64,000 nucleotides of DNA from Panonychus citri (Eukaryota; Arthropoda; Arachnida; Trombidiformes; Tetranychidae): NCBI RefSeq assembly GCF_014898815.1, contig NW_026515520.1:62001-126000 (forward strand), read 5' to 3'. Of this stretch, positions 13,401 through 24,692 are shown one piece after another (position 1 is the stretch's first letter; each line of letters opens with the position of its first letter). A program made the translations under genes and the position numbers. The notes beneath the pieces are model-generated. The model had not been told where the DNA came from. It did not search any database and saw only the letters and a program-made list of their open reading frames with translations.

Positions 13401-16400
13401 TATGGTTAATTGTGATTAATTAAATTACTTACCTAACACAAGAATTGCTTTTAGTATTGTTAAAACTGCTTCAACTTTCATACTTATGTTTGCTGCTGCT
13501 AAAAGGTAACGATCACAAGGATGTTTTATCACGAAAAGTGATCTATTGTTACCTGGCACTGAAGTAGAAGGTGGAAGATTCGAGGGCCCGGGGCTAGTAA
13601 GGGAGTAAAGTGTAGTAGCTGGTGTTGAATAGACAGTATTAGATGATAAAGGAGGTTCAGAGGAGCGAAAGAAACAAAGAAGAATGTGACAAGTTAATCG
13701 AGCACCAGCTTCAGCATCTTGACAGCCTCCCCCAGTCGGACTAGCGGCAAGAAGTGAGGGGAGAGCGCAATGGATCACAAAATCTTGAGGAGAAAAACAT
13801 CGACGTGCTATGAGAATACAGGTGAAAACTGCAATGTTATCGTGAAGAGAGATATCAGAAACGCAAACTTGAGTAAGAACTTCAGCAAATCCACTATTCT
13901 GTTTGTAAGAACAGCAAAGAGCTTTCAACACTCCGAGCCATTCACTCCCTAGGGCAGGACACCGAGAAGATAGTTCAGCACACAAGATGGAAAGGTCATT
14001 CAAACGGTTCGCATCTTTAGCGGTTGAAACAGCGTGAACAGCGTTACAGACAAAACTGTACCTGAAATGTGCGTTTTCATTGAGCTGATTAAGATGAGTT
14101 ATATCAATTTTCATCTTAGGATTGTTGATATATTCGCTCATGCATGTTGTGTTCCAGGAAAGTTTTACGGATGAAGGTTCTCGCGTTGAATGGATATTCT
14201 GTTTTACTTTTTGTCCAATTGAGTTAAATAAATCAAAGTATTTCGACTTTAAATGACTACAGTTGGTGTAAAGATCATAAAGATAACATAATATACATCT
14301 TTCAGCGGATGAGCAATCAGCAGGATTAGAAACACTTCTAACAAGTTTATAAAGTCCTTCGAACACTGTTACAGTCTCTTCTTGAGAGACTAGTAAACAT
14401 GACTGGTACCTGTAGAGTACACCGGTGATATAAAGACCAATTTGTGCACAATAATTACCGACAAGAATGGGACATTTTTCAGTGAGCTTCAATTCAACAT
14501 CAGGCATTTCTTTAAGAAGTTGTATACAGAAATCGATAAGCCCGTGAATGTTGAGAGCCATTTCCATAAGATCAAATAAAAATGCGATAGCTTCAATCAA
14601 AGGTAAATGAACGGAAGTACCATTTGCAACTCCTTCAAACATTTCAATACAAGCAGCAGCACAACAAGATGTAACAACGTGTTGATCAAAATAAGCCAAA
14701 CTTTGAAACTTGTTTAAAGCCGTTTCGAAGCTGAAACTTTCTTTCTTCTTTACTTTTGCTCCTTCGCTAATGTCCATAGATGATTTTCGGCTGAATAATT
14801 TCAATATTTCTTTGGTAGTCTTTTTAACTATGTGCCTGGCATCGTCACGAGCTTTACCGACACCATATAAAAGTACATGCCGCTGATTACAATCATGATT
14901 AGTAGACTCATCTTGGGGTAAAGGGAAGTGAGTTGTATATAAAAGATGCCTCTGGACATGAGTCCGTTGTCCAGTTTCTTGTTGTTGTTGCTGTTGTTGT
15001 GGTTGTTGTTGACCAAAGCCCATATTAGCAAGGAGATTTCCAGCTTCGTTCTCTTTTTCTGAGCTCACTGAGTCTGGTAAAAGAATATCTGTTAAAGGAT
15101 AGAATCAAGTTAATCAATAATAATACTTAAAACTCCAAAGGTAAAAACAATGATGAAAAATAATAATAAAATACCAGAAAAAAAAGGTGAAATAAGTATG
15201 AAGGTGCATTTTCAGGCCATAATAATCACATGCAATTAGTATCAGTGTTAGTCAGGGAAGTTGATGAATATTGTTGAAAGTTAAGAAAATTAAGAATTCA
15301 AATTTTTAGAAGAAATAATTTTGAATACTGGAAAATAGTAAAAGAGAAAAAGGTTGAAATAATTACCAGTTTGATCATTCATATTATTTTGTTGTCCTTC
15401 TTTAATATGTTGTAATAATTTATCTAATTCAGAATCTAATTGTGCATCGTCCATTTCCAATTGTTGTACATCCCAATTACCCATTTGATCAGATCTGGCA
15501 CTTGCGGATGGATCAGTGACTGGTTCGAACATGGGAAGAGACGATTCAGATGATCTATTTGGAGTATTAACATCAAGTGAACCTGTCATGTTAGATGTTG
15601 GTCCACTTAAAGAAGGCAATATACTAGCCGAAGGTAAATTTGGAACAAAATTGGTTAAACTTGATTGCTCAGATTTGTTCGTAATTTTCATGTCAGAGAT
15701 TTGAGGTAACACGGATGAAGTGCTCGGTGAATTAGCAAATTGTCCTCTGGAAATAAGAGCACACATATAAGCATCGTGAGAAAATACATCACATCTTATC
15801 AATTCACCAAATAGTAGAACAAGGTTAGAAAATGCTAATTTCGATTCTGGATTTGAATTTTTATCGTCCCAAATTGGAGCGTGAGTATCAAGAAAAGACA
15901 TTAATAGATCTTGATAAATTTGTTGTGGAGTTTCAACATTTGGTGAAGATAAATCTGCACCTTTGCATCCGTTTGTTAAAGTTGAGTCAATTTCTTTGTC
16001 ATCAGGTTTGTCATTTTCTTTTTCAGCTAATAATTCATTTTGTCGTTTTTCTAATAATTTTGTCACTACCAATGCTCGATGTTCCCCAGTTCGTTTAGTT
16101 GTTACCGCCCATTCACAGAGCAATTTTACAATTGATTCATCTTCTGAAATGATTTTCTTAAGAGACTTTTCTGAAAGGTCAGATTTTAGAGCAGACGATT
16201 GATTATTCTTGAATATTGCAGCGTAAAGAGTTTCTATTGAATTATTTGATTCAACTTTTTCAAATGAATGACGATCCAATGAATTTAGTGTATTCAAAAG
16301 TCTATTTATAATTACGCCTGGAGCAGTTTGTTGAGATCTATCAGAACACCATTTGTTTTCTACAGAGCGACTTCGTATTCTTATTTCCTCTTCTTTAGCT

Positions 16401-17917
16401 CTCAACTCTTCACGTAATTGACGATTATGAGGTCGAGCTGGCATAGGTAAAACGGAAGGAGGACATGGAAGATGATCTAAAGGTGACCCATTAAGAGCTG
16501 GAGATAAACGCCCATCCCCATGCCAGACCATTGCAGTTGGACATTTTAAAGTTATCACTTGAATGATAGCTGATAATCCAATGGCCATGTTACGATGATG
16601 AGGACAGCTCAAGAGATCACGAAAACTAGTTATCAATGGTTCAACAGGTGTATTGGAATTTGTGGATGAGGAAGTGGGAGACATTGATCTATTTGAAATA
16701 GGACCGTTTACAATGGAAGATGAACTTTCGTTAGGTGAAGGTGAAGATATAGATGAGCTAGATGTGTTCGATGAGTTTAAAGGTGAGACACTAAAACTTG
16801 ATACAAGTTGGTTAAGCTTGATGGCACATTGATAAGCAAGCTTACGAGAGCATAACTCAGATTCAGTGAAATCTTCAATATATTGTAATATTAAAGTAAC
16901 CACAACTCTCACCACAGGATCATCAGCTGTTTTTATCTTCTCTAGAATATCTAAAATCCAATTAAGAAATTCTTGTTTATCTAAAAGACCCTCTTCAAAA
17001 AGTGATCGGGCTAATTGACAGCAGTACTGCCATTGTTTTTGTACAACATCAATATTTATATTCGCTGAGCTTGGAGAGACACTGTTAGAAAAAGGTGATG
17101 GTGTAGCTGTTGATGTACTTCCATGATAGTGTTCACAAATTTTTTGATATAAATCACGTAAAAATCTACATAATATACCAGTCCATTCTTGAGATTGATC
17201 AATTACCTGCCGTTTTTTACTTTTATTGGCGGTTTCTAGAAGAGAAAAGTAGAAAAAAATTAATCACAACATGAGTATATTCTCAGATAAATTGATTGGT
17301 TAATTTTACTTACCCGATAATGCTATTGAGTATGCTGAAGACATTTTTATAAACCAATTTGCTTTGAACATGGGAACTTGGAATTCATATAATTGAAGAA
17401 AAATTTCTTCTTTCTTATTAAATATGGGCACTTTTCGCGAGAGCTGAGCTAATGTTTTAGTTCCAGAGGCAAGGTCACGAAACCAAGCATCAACCATAGT
17501 CTTTGATCGTTGGGTGACCAACCAAATGTTATCCTTTGGATTAATTTGTGGCTTCCTTCTTCCTGTATCTTGTAACGTGTTGAGCTCTTGTTTCTTTGAT
17601 AAAAGAGCCGAGAAAAAAGCACCAAACTTATTGGGCGTAATATTTGCATTCCTTGACGAGCCATATTCTTCTTGTATAGATGGAAAGGTAAGAAAACCTT
17701 GTTTCACATTTATAGCTGTCAATTCATCCTGAATAAATACATAACAATAAAAAAAAGCGCTTTAGTAAAGGAAGAAGAGAGAAAAGATTGACATTTGAAT
17801 TATTTTATCACATACCTCTTTTTGTTTAGGTTCTTGAGGATAAACATCAGATGGACCTAATTTTGGCTTTTTCAATGATCTCTTCTCATAAAGCCAAGAA
17901 CTCACTTTACCAGCCAT
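10313..17917 (-). CDS. MED12: Mediator complex subunit 12 (MED12 / kohtalo)
   Basis: Six exons on the minus strand: 17917-17816, 17728-17314, 17235-15367, 15088-13433, 13358-13235 and 13160-10313. They sum to 7014 nt, a continuous 2337-residue frame, near the usual MED12 length. MED12 anchors the CDK8 kinase module of Mediator and activates CycC-CDK8. The N-terminus (LKKPKLGPSDVYPQ), the DELTAINVKQGF segment that in human MED12 contacts CycC-CDK8, the MED12 domain (DTGRRKPQ, KVPIFNKKEE), LCEWAVT.KLLEKRQ, the LCEWAV region (GVGKARDDARH, SSAERCILCYLYDLY, EWLGVLKALCCS) and the later GSLIDTKGNKIAGFDS block are all visible. The last ~400 residues are Pro/Gln/Met-rich, ending in a polyglutamine run, as in other MED12 proteins. 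All donors and acceptors are canonical. A partial copy lies at 27.6-30.1 kb. Confidence 0.96.
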
Positions 17918-17925
17918 GATTGTAT

Positions 17926-18311
17926 CTTAATAATTAACACAATTGATAAGTTAATCCGTTACTTGAATCAAAACAAGTTGACCCTAGTCATCAATTAATT
18001 AACATATAGAAAGTCAGGAAATAAGTAAATCTCTAGAAGAAGAAAAAGAAAAAAGAAAAGAAAAGAAAAAATTGAAAACGAAAGAAAAACAAATAAACAC
18101 TCAGGTAGAAAAAATGATTGAACCAATGATTTAAAGAAAAATAATTAATTAATTGTAAATGAAAGGAGAGAGAGAAAGAAAAAAGATAATTAAAATTAAA
18201 AAGAATTGAGTTGAATTGATAAATAAGAAAAAAAGACAGAGAAATGGAAGAACAGAAAGAGGAAAAAGAGAGAAAAGAAAGAGAAACAAATTGAGTTAAA
18301 AAGCTCTTACC
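17926..18311 (-). promoter_or_regulatory. MED12 leader intron and non-coding first exon boundary
   Basis: On the minus strand, AAACAAG|GTAAGAG (donor, intron 18310-17926) and TTATTAAG|ATACAATC (acceptor) define an intron in the 5' leader, eight bases before the ATG at 17917. The same leader, intron and start codon recur in the MED12 copy at about 28.07-28.48 kb, which supports the whole stretch having been copied as genomic DNA, not as mRNA. Confidence 0.65.
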
Positions 18312-18514
18312 TTGTTTAATCCTATTTTTCTAGAAAACTTTTCTTTAAACGCATCTTGATCAATTAAAGTAGATAATTAACAACCGATTAAATTACAATA
18401 GGGTTAGCTTCGTACAGTTGGTAATTTTCTTATCGGGTTTTAATTAAACTAAAATAATAAATAAATTAAAAATTGATTGAAACATTGATGACATTTTGAT
18501 GATATTTCAGCTCG

Positions 18515-18620
18515 GGAATAAGATTGAAGATTCTGCTGGTGGGTGGAGCCATCGCCGGCCATATTGATCGGCTCGCGGAGAAACGCGGGCTTTTCAAACT
18601 GTGCGATTTCTTAATCAAAA
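18515..18620 (-). promoter_or_regulatory. GC-rich MED12 promoter block
   Basis: A short GC-rich island in very AT-rich surroundings, about 600-700 bp upstream of the MED12 start. On the minus strand it contains CCCGCGTTTCTCCGCGAG and then ATGGCCGGCGATGGC, which resembles a YY1-type AAnATGGC core. The same block is conserved at 27775-27860 in the duplicated MED12 promoter. The promoter role is inferred from position and composition. Confidence 0.45.
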
Positions 18621-19477
18621 CTGGAATTTAATTAAGTCGATTAGTAAAATTGAAAGAGAATTTTATTTAATTGAATTTAAACATTTGTGCTCAGATGTGG
18701 GGGAATAGTTAGTGGTTAGTGTGAGCTATTGATTGGGCAGGTTTTTGATTAATTTACAAGTTTTCTGATTTTTGTTATACAAACTTGAATAAGATAAGCT
18801 CGAGTTTTGAGTAAAGATTATGCTCAAGATAGCAAAGATTCTATGAGATGTTTAGGTACTAAAAATAGAGCGGAGAATACTACAGTTACGAAAAATTGTA
18901 CGAACAAAATCTGAGCTGCAGTTCATGAGGAATTCTGACTCAAACTTTGAGTCTCAACGTTTTTTATGTACGCATACGCAGAGAAGCTTCTTTTACAGCG
19001 CGCATTTTAAAAAGACAGCCGAAGAAAGCCAGAGAAAGAAAGAGACAAAGAGAGAAAGAGATGAGAAAAAAGAGAAATTAAGTTTTGAATTTTTCGATAA
19101 AAACGATTCACATTTCAATATTCTAAACCACGGGTCTGGTAAACAACCTCAACAAACTTTCGTCAATGGTGGACCTCTTCCAAGTGAAATTCGGAATAAA
19201 TCGTTGAATTATCTCTTCTTTGAGTTCGACCTTGTGGTATCTCGCTAAGATTCAAGGCACATGTTTGTGTCTCCGAAATCTTAGCCAGGTTTGCCGAAAC
19301 TGGATCAATCGCTCCAGGGAACATCGGTGGTTCCAAATTCAGAGTTTCCATCGAAGAGGTAAATTAATCAATAATTTCTACTAAAATTTGACTAATCTAA
19401 ACGATCAACAATCTATAAAATAATCTTTTCCAAATTCGATGAAAATACCTGAGAATCACTCGCAGATCTACTATATA

Positions 19478-19596
19478 CACGGTGGTAAGAAAGTTCGTGT
19501 GAAAGGGGATGGGGGTCAAACCAGATTTATAAATACAAATGTTCATCTGCTCATTTCTAACCCCCATTTCCCCTCACACGAACTTTCTTACCACTG
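19478..19596. mobile_element. 119-bp TIR element (MITE) in the Pax-A intron
   Basis: Two inverted arms of about 35 bp (left contains GGTGGTAAGAAAGTTCGTGT, right its complement with a few changes) enclose a short loop and are flanked by TA. Pax copy B has an unoccupied version of the site, reading GATATACTCGACC where copy A has TA-element-TACTCGAC. This supports insertion into one copy with TA target duplication, as for Tc1/mariner-type non-autonomous elements. There is no coding capacity. Confidence 0.75.
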
Positions 19597-19774
19597 TACA
19601 CTCGACAGACACAATCTGTTATTTTCTCTTCCAGGGAAGAACTATTTTCTTAGAACAGAAAAATCAACAACAATTATCATATTCGAAAAGCCATACTGAA
19701 AACTAAATCACTCATTATGTTTACTACCAATATGAATAAACCACAATTAACAGTAATCTGCTCTCTAGGTGAAT

Positions 19775-20485
19775 TTTAAACAACCTAATCAACTGATCCT
19801 CGATAAAAAAGCTGAAATTTTCTCTATTTAACTTATTTACAGTTTTTCAGCTAATTTTTTTCTCAGCTTAAAGATCAGTTTGATTGTCTCAGGCCCTCCG
19901 GGCATTCCTTTGATCATATTGACTGTTATTAGCGAAGACCTAACCTAATTTAAACAATTAACTGAACAATTGAAAAATCAGCTCAAAGTGAAAATATCGA
20001 GCTGACGGACATATCTTATGCCTCATCCAGTTTTTTTCTAGAGATTTACTAAGAAATATAGAGATACCGAGGCTAGCCGATCGCTAAGTCACTCATACTG
20101 GTGTTTAGCTCGAAATGTTTGATTATTGGCTCAAATCGACATCAGTTGATTAACTTCCGCTTGGCTAATTAGCTTTCTTACTTTTTTCTCACTTTTTTCT
20201 CTTTTTCTTTTTTCCTTTCTCTTCCTCATCACAAAAATCATCCCTCTGGAATTTCATAATTTTTTTCCTTTTTCAAAAGTTAGCGCCAAAGAATTTGAGC
20301 TGCCTTGAGCCGAGCGAACTATTTTTTCTGGCTAACCGCTCAAGCCGTCTCGAGCCAAGCTGAATTTTGCCTTTCTTTGCCACTCACCATCAAATCAACC
20401 GGCTTCAATAACTGAAGAAAATTCCATTTTTATTCTTTATGAGGTTTTGTGGTTTAACTTTATCTTTGGTTCATATGTTGGTGTA
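19775..20485. other. segment present only in Pax copy A intron
   Basis: Between flanks shared with copy B (CTCTAGGTGAATT before, AAGCCGAAAATAGGACTC after), copy A has about 700 bp that copy B replaces with about 30 bp. The segment is less AT-biased than its surroundings (repeated GAGC/CTCGAG words). I found no terminal repeat or ORF, so it may be an unrecognised insertion in A or a deletion in B. Confidence 0.4.
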
Positions 20486-21573
20486 CATGTAAGCCGAAAA
20501 TAGGACTCAAAAAGACCTAAGTGTTTGTAGAAAAGCAGCAAAAACAAAGCGCTAACACTTCACTACACTGACCTTTAACCTCAGAGTTTCAGAGTGGAAA
20601 TAGTTTGACCTCTAATTGCGACAAATTTTCATCTCATACTATCAACGTAACGAAATAGTAGACTTAACTTTTTCGTAATCGTCGAATTTGTTTTCTTGTT
20701 TTTTCTTCTTCTCGTTGACTATTGAATCTTTTTGAATTCGTTACAATTTGTTAATTGTGTTGTTAGGTCGTTGCTGCAATCAGACGATTAAAGAAAAATG
20801 ATCCTGGAATATTTGCCTGGGAGATTAGAGAGGCTCTTCTCGAAGAGGGAACTTGTCATTAATCAAATGTTCCCTCTCTGAGTAGCATAAGTCGCTTCCT
20901 GAGAGCTAAAAAACAGTTGATCTTCATCTTCTTCATCATCTGTATCATGTTCATCACCTTTATCAACCTCAACCACTACCACTAACCTTTCATACACCAA
21001 TGGTTAAGTCAATTGTAAACGAGGCCCACCACCAATAGCACATAATCATCCTAATCATAACCCAAACCACCCACACCATCATCACACTTTACCTCTTCAA
21101 CATCACCCCCATCATCCTTATTCAAACAGTTTAACTCATCATCATCATCGCCATCCATCAACAGGCCCACCAACCAATTCAATAATCCACAATAGTCCCG
21201 AGTCTCTTTCGCCCCCGAGTCGAGTCCCGTCTCGTTTTACAACACCCTTTACTCGAGTTACACTTACCCTGGTTCGTGTAATTTAGCTCATTCCATGGAT
21301 TCACCCTCCCTGTCCACCTCATCGCCAATGACTCCACCATCGTCAATTACGACCTCTGGTTCGAATCATCATCCAAATTCATCCACATCTTCAACCTCTT
21401 CAAACAGTCTCACCCTGTTCACCTTCAACTGTCTCACCTTGTTCATCGGCTTCAGCGGTCGCTGCCACCTCTACGACAATCGCTTATCACAATATGTCCA
21501 AAGCTTTTTCAACCCTTAAAGCTTCAGCACTTTACACCAGTCTATCCTGGGTTCACTTCTTCAGCCAGTGGCT

Positions 21574-23975
21574 GCTATTTTCTTATACTTCTTATACAGC
21601 CTCGAAAATTAAGATCGACTACACTTTTAAATGGACTACACAATTTAGTAATGAATTTACATTGAAAATAATAAGATAACACTTCTATGCGTATCTCCAT
21701 TTAAAAGTGTAGTCGATCTTAATTTTCGAGGCTGTATATTTTCTTATACTTCATCATCATCTTCATCTTCATCTTCATCTTCATCTTCATCTTCATCTTC
21801 TTCTCTTGCTTCTTGTTGTGAGTAAATTCCTGTTTAAGGTCATTGGGAAATGGTTCTTGTGAAAATGTTGCTTTCCTTTTGATTTCACACACTCTACAAA
21901 TACAATCTACAAATTGTACAACAACAAACAAGTGAACGTCAACACATGTTAATTTACAGTATTTTCCTATGGACTCAATTTCTGTGTTTATGTTGACCAA
22001 TAAGTGACCATTGAAAAGTGATTTTCGTGTATCGATCTCTCTGTGTGTTTTTTTTATTGATTAACTTGTTGATACATTTAAAGGAGAAACAAAGAGTGAT
22101 CATGTCTTACCTTTACCATGGACGGAGCCCAACGTCCCGAGGACAATTTCCCATAATTGTGACCAAAGCTAAAAACATTTTACCCGCCAAAAGGACACCA
22201 TCCACATCATCATCTTCTCGTCGATCGGGATTAAGCAAAAGTAAATCATCCAGATTAGCAAACATTGCAATCTTGAGTCAAATGAATAGTCATCATCATG
22301 AGACGAATCCTTTTATGTACAAACATAGTTACTCTGATTATCGGTATAACAACATTGGTCATCGCTGGAATCCTTAACCCACAACCTTTTCACCGAATCG
22401 GTACAACAGGAGGTCAAATTTCATTAGCATCGATATACATTATCTTTGTTTCCCTCGTTGGCCTCTATGGTTCTGGGCTGAAAAATTATCGTCTTCTATT
22501 CATTTTTGCTTACACTCTATTAACTGGATTAGTATTGAGTAATTAGCATTAGTATATATTAGTATATGTACAACGTCACCCAATTCGTTTAAAGTTTGAA
22601 AATTTGTTCGCAAAGTTTTTTTAACAACAATTTAAACTTTGTTGCGATTTTTTTTTCTATACTTTTTTTCGTCCAAAATTCATCCATCATGTGCCATTGA
22701 GGAAAAATTGAAAATTCTATCCAGTTTTTTCTTTTTCTTTTTCTTCTTCTCTTCATTTCTTACCTTTTCTATTCCCAATTCGATTCTAATCATCAGGAAA
22801 ACCGAGTTACCTCAACCAAGAACATACAACACAAATTCACGTCCTCATGGATCAGTCAATTCATTCGTCAATCATTTACCTGGTTGACATTTTTTTTCTC
22901 TTCTTCTTTTCCATTTCTGTCATTTGTTATTCTCTCTGCTCTTAATTTCCCTTCTCATGAATCAATATCTTCTACTTTTTTCCTTGTAACGATCGTTAGA
23001 ACAATTTGTTGAATCTTCTTCGATTAATCGGTGTTTACTTTACACAGAACGTAAATATTACTTCCTTGTATTGGAAAGTTAAATTATATATTTTTCTTTC
23101 AATGATAAATCAACAATCGTCAACGAGAAATTGATCAAATATGGAAAATTACCTCAAGGAAACAATTAAAGTCTGTCAACATAATGATCACTAAATTAGC
23201 AGAATTTATTAACATCTATCCGATCTCAACTAATTATCATCATTCAATTACAATGCAATCGAAATAATGAGTTCAACTAATCAATTGGAAAGGTAATAAT
23301 TTACCTATTCTTGGCTCTCTGTAAGTTAATCATCTTGATTTCTCTTGATTATACAATCAACTAATTAACTTTTTTGTTTCTCCAACTTTTTTTCCAGATA
23401 AATTAAAGTTCAAACAATTAACTTGATCGATTTAATTTTTCCATGACCATCGAATTGCTTAAAATCTGACCTGCTCTCAGATCTGAAACGTTACAAATGA
23501 GCTGCTTAATTTGAACGATAATTAGGCCTGGTAAATTACAATATTGATCTCCGACAATCAATTACAATCTCCAAAGGAGTAAAAAAAATATCACACAATT
23601 AATCATAATTTAAATAATCCAAATGATTCAATCTCTGAAAACATAGCATGTTAATCATTCACATCAACTTAAAGTCCAACATAATTTCATTGATTCTGCA
23701 AATTTTAAAACCTTAATTAGATTTAAAAATGAAAAAAAACTGAATGATTAACTCACTACATTCATGATCCATTGATATTGTTAAATGAATGTAGTTAAAT
23801 TAGTCAAGCCAACAATTAATTGAACAAATTATCAGCTAATATGTAAAATCGTAACATTGGAAAAACTTATTTTCATATTTGTTTTTTTTTTGCTAATCAA
23901 ATATTAAAAAACAATTAAGAGAAAAATTTTCATAAACTGTAAACAATTAAATTTTCATCTTCTCCTCTTGTATCA
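21574..23975 (+). pseudogene. broken copy A of the four-TM protein gene
   Basis: Collinear with the intact minus-strand gene at 47346-48410 and its flanks. The start (MSYLYHGRSP at 22102) and first ~55 residues are kept. Then 443 nt are missing between two ATCAT words, shifting the frame. The TM1-TM3 coding part follows (MRRILLCTNIV at 22298). A second deletion of about 155 nt, with filler at 22540-22570, removes TM4 and adds an early stop (LVLSN). Changes D to N, L to F and R to G relative to the parent are shared with copy B, so A and B descend from one already broken copy. Homology to the parent's 3' flank continues to about 23975. Confidence 0.85.
21597..21734. mobile_element. 138-bp TIR element (MITE)
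   Basis: Perfect inverted terminal repeats of about 39 bp (outer end CAGCCTCGAAAATTAAGATC, inner end reaching TTTAAATGGA) flanked by TA. It interrupts the upstream flank of four-TM copy A. The parental locus near 48755-48780 reads, on the opposite strand, CTTATATATTTT with no element, so this is an occupied/empty pair with TA duplication. It is non-coding, and the type is probably Tc1/mariner-like. Confidence 0.8.
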
Positions 23976-24692
23976 TAATAATCAACTAATCAAATATACT
24001 TTGAATTGTCTCAATCAACAGGCTACTTTGATTATCTTTGTACTGACCAAAGGTTATATTGGTAGTGGACATTGATTAGGATTAATTAAATTAATTAGTG
24101 GATTTGTTTTCTGTTTTGTTTTTATTTTAATATAAAAAAAATCAATGGAAATCAATGAGATATTCTTCGAGATTTCCGGTGTTTCAATCAATCAAGGTTG
24201 AATTAAGAAACAATTAAGACATAATTAGCTACTTGACAATAGTTAAGTTATTGATTTAATAACCATGATCATGATTGGGAACACATTAAGAGATAAAATT
24301 AGTAATAACAATCAGTAAATTATTAACTAATCCAGTTGATTTTGTTTTTCTCTTTCCGTTCAATTGTAAACTGAATTCAATTTTTTTTCCTTCTCAATTT
24401 GATTGACCATTTATTGTGATTTATTAAAATTGGTGATAAACATTAACATTAATCCAGCATTTTCAAGGAGATACTGAAATTAGAATAATTAATTAACATT
24501 AATTACTAATCACATTTGAACTTATCATCTAATCTGAAAAGTTTTAATCTCTTTCTATGAGTATGATGAACTCTAGAGGTAAACATCTTATTTAAATCAA
24601 TTAAATTCAGTTATCAATAAGTAACACTGATTGTGTTCAATTGGAAGATCAATAATCTTGAAGAAATTAACTAATTATCAAGATATAATTAC

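Larger units (their letters stand above)
19134..21573 (+). pseudogene. Pax paired-box pseudogene, copy A
   Basis: Exon 1 (about 19134-19358) encodes a decayed PAI subdomain: FVNGGPLPSEIRNK, then after a frame change VRPCGIS, SEILARFAETGSIAPG and IGGSKFRV, ending at GAG|GTAAAT. Exon 2 starts at 20767 after TTAG and encodes the RED subdomain (VVAAIRRLKK, DPGIFAWEIREALLEEG, NVPSLSSISRFLRAK). There are three lesions: a one-base frame change near 19200, an in-frame TGA at 19221-19223, and an in-frame TAA at 20860-20862 within the RED helix region. Downstream sequence still reads as His/Ser/Pro-rich linker in shifting frames up to about 21570. Paired domains bind DNA; the GIRPC-like and DPGIFAWEIR wording is closest to Pax1/9 (Pox meso), but the subfamily is tentative. 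Its 5' end abuts the MED12 promoter region. Confidence 0.82.

Noticed and set aside
19134..19360. F-box-like reading (SQVCRNWINRSREHRW) in one frame of the first Pax-A exon
   Set aside because: A neighbouring frame gives a far better paired-domain match (VRPCGIS, ARFAETGSIAPG, IGGSKFRV), and the RED exon follows downstream, so the F-box resemblance is a frame artefact.
22018..22546. Two small ORFs (22018-22377, 22298-22546) and their twins at 32914-33442 as genes
   Set aside because: They are the two frames on either side of a 443-nt deletion in copies of the four-TM gene; only the 47-48 kb locus has the full frame.
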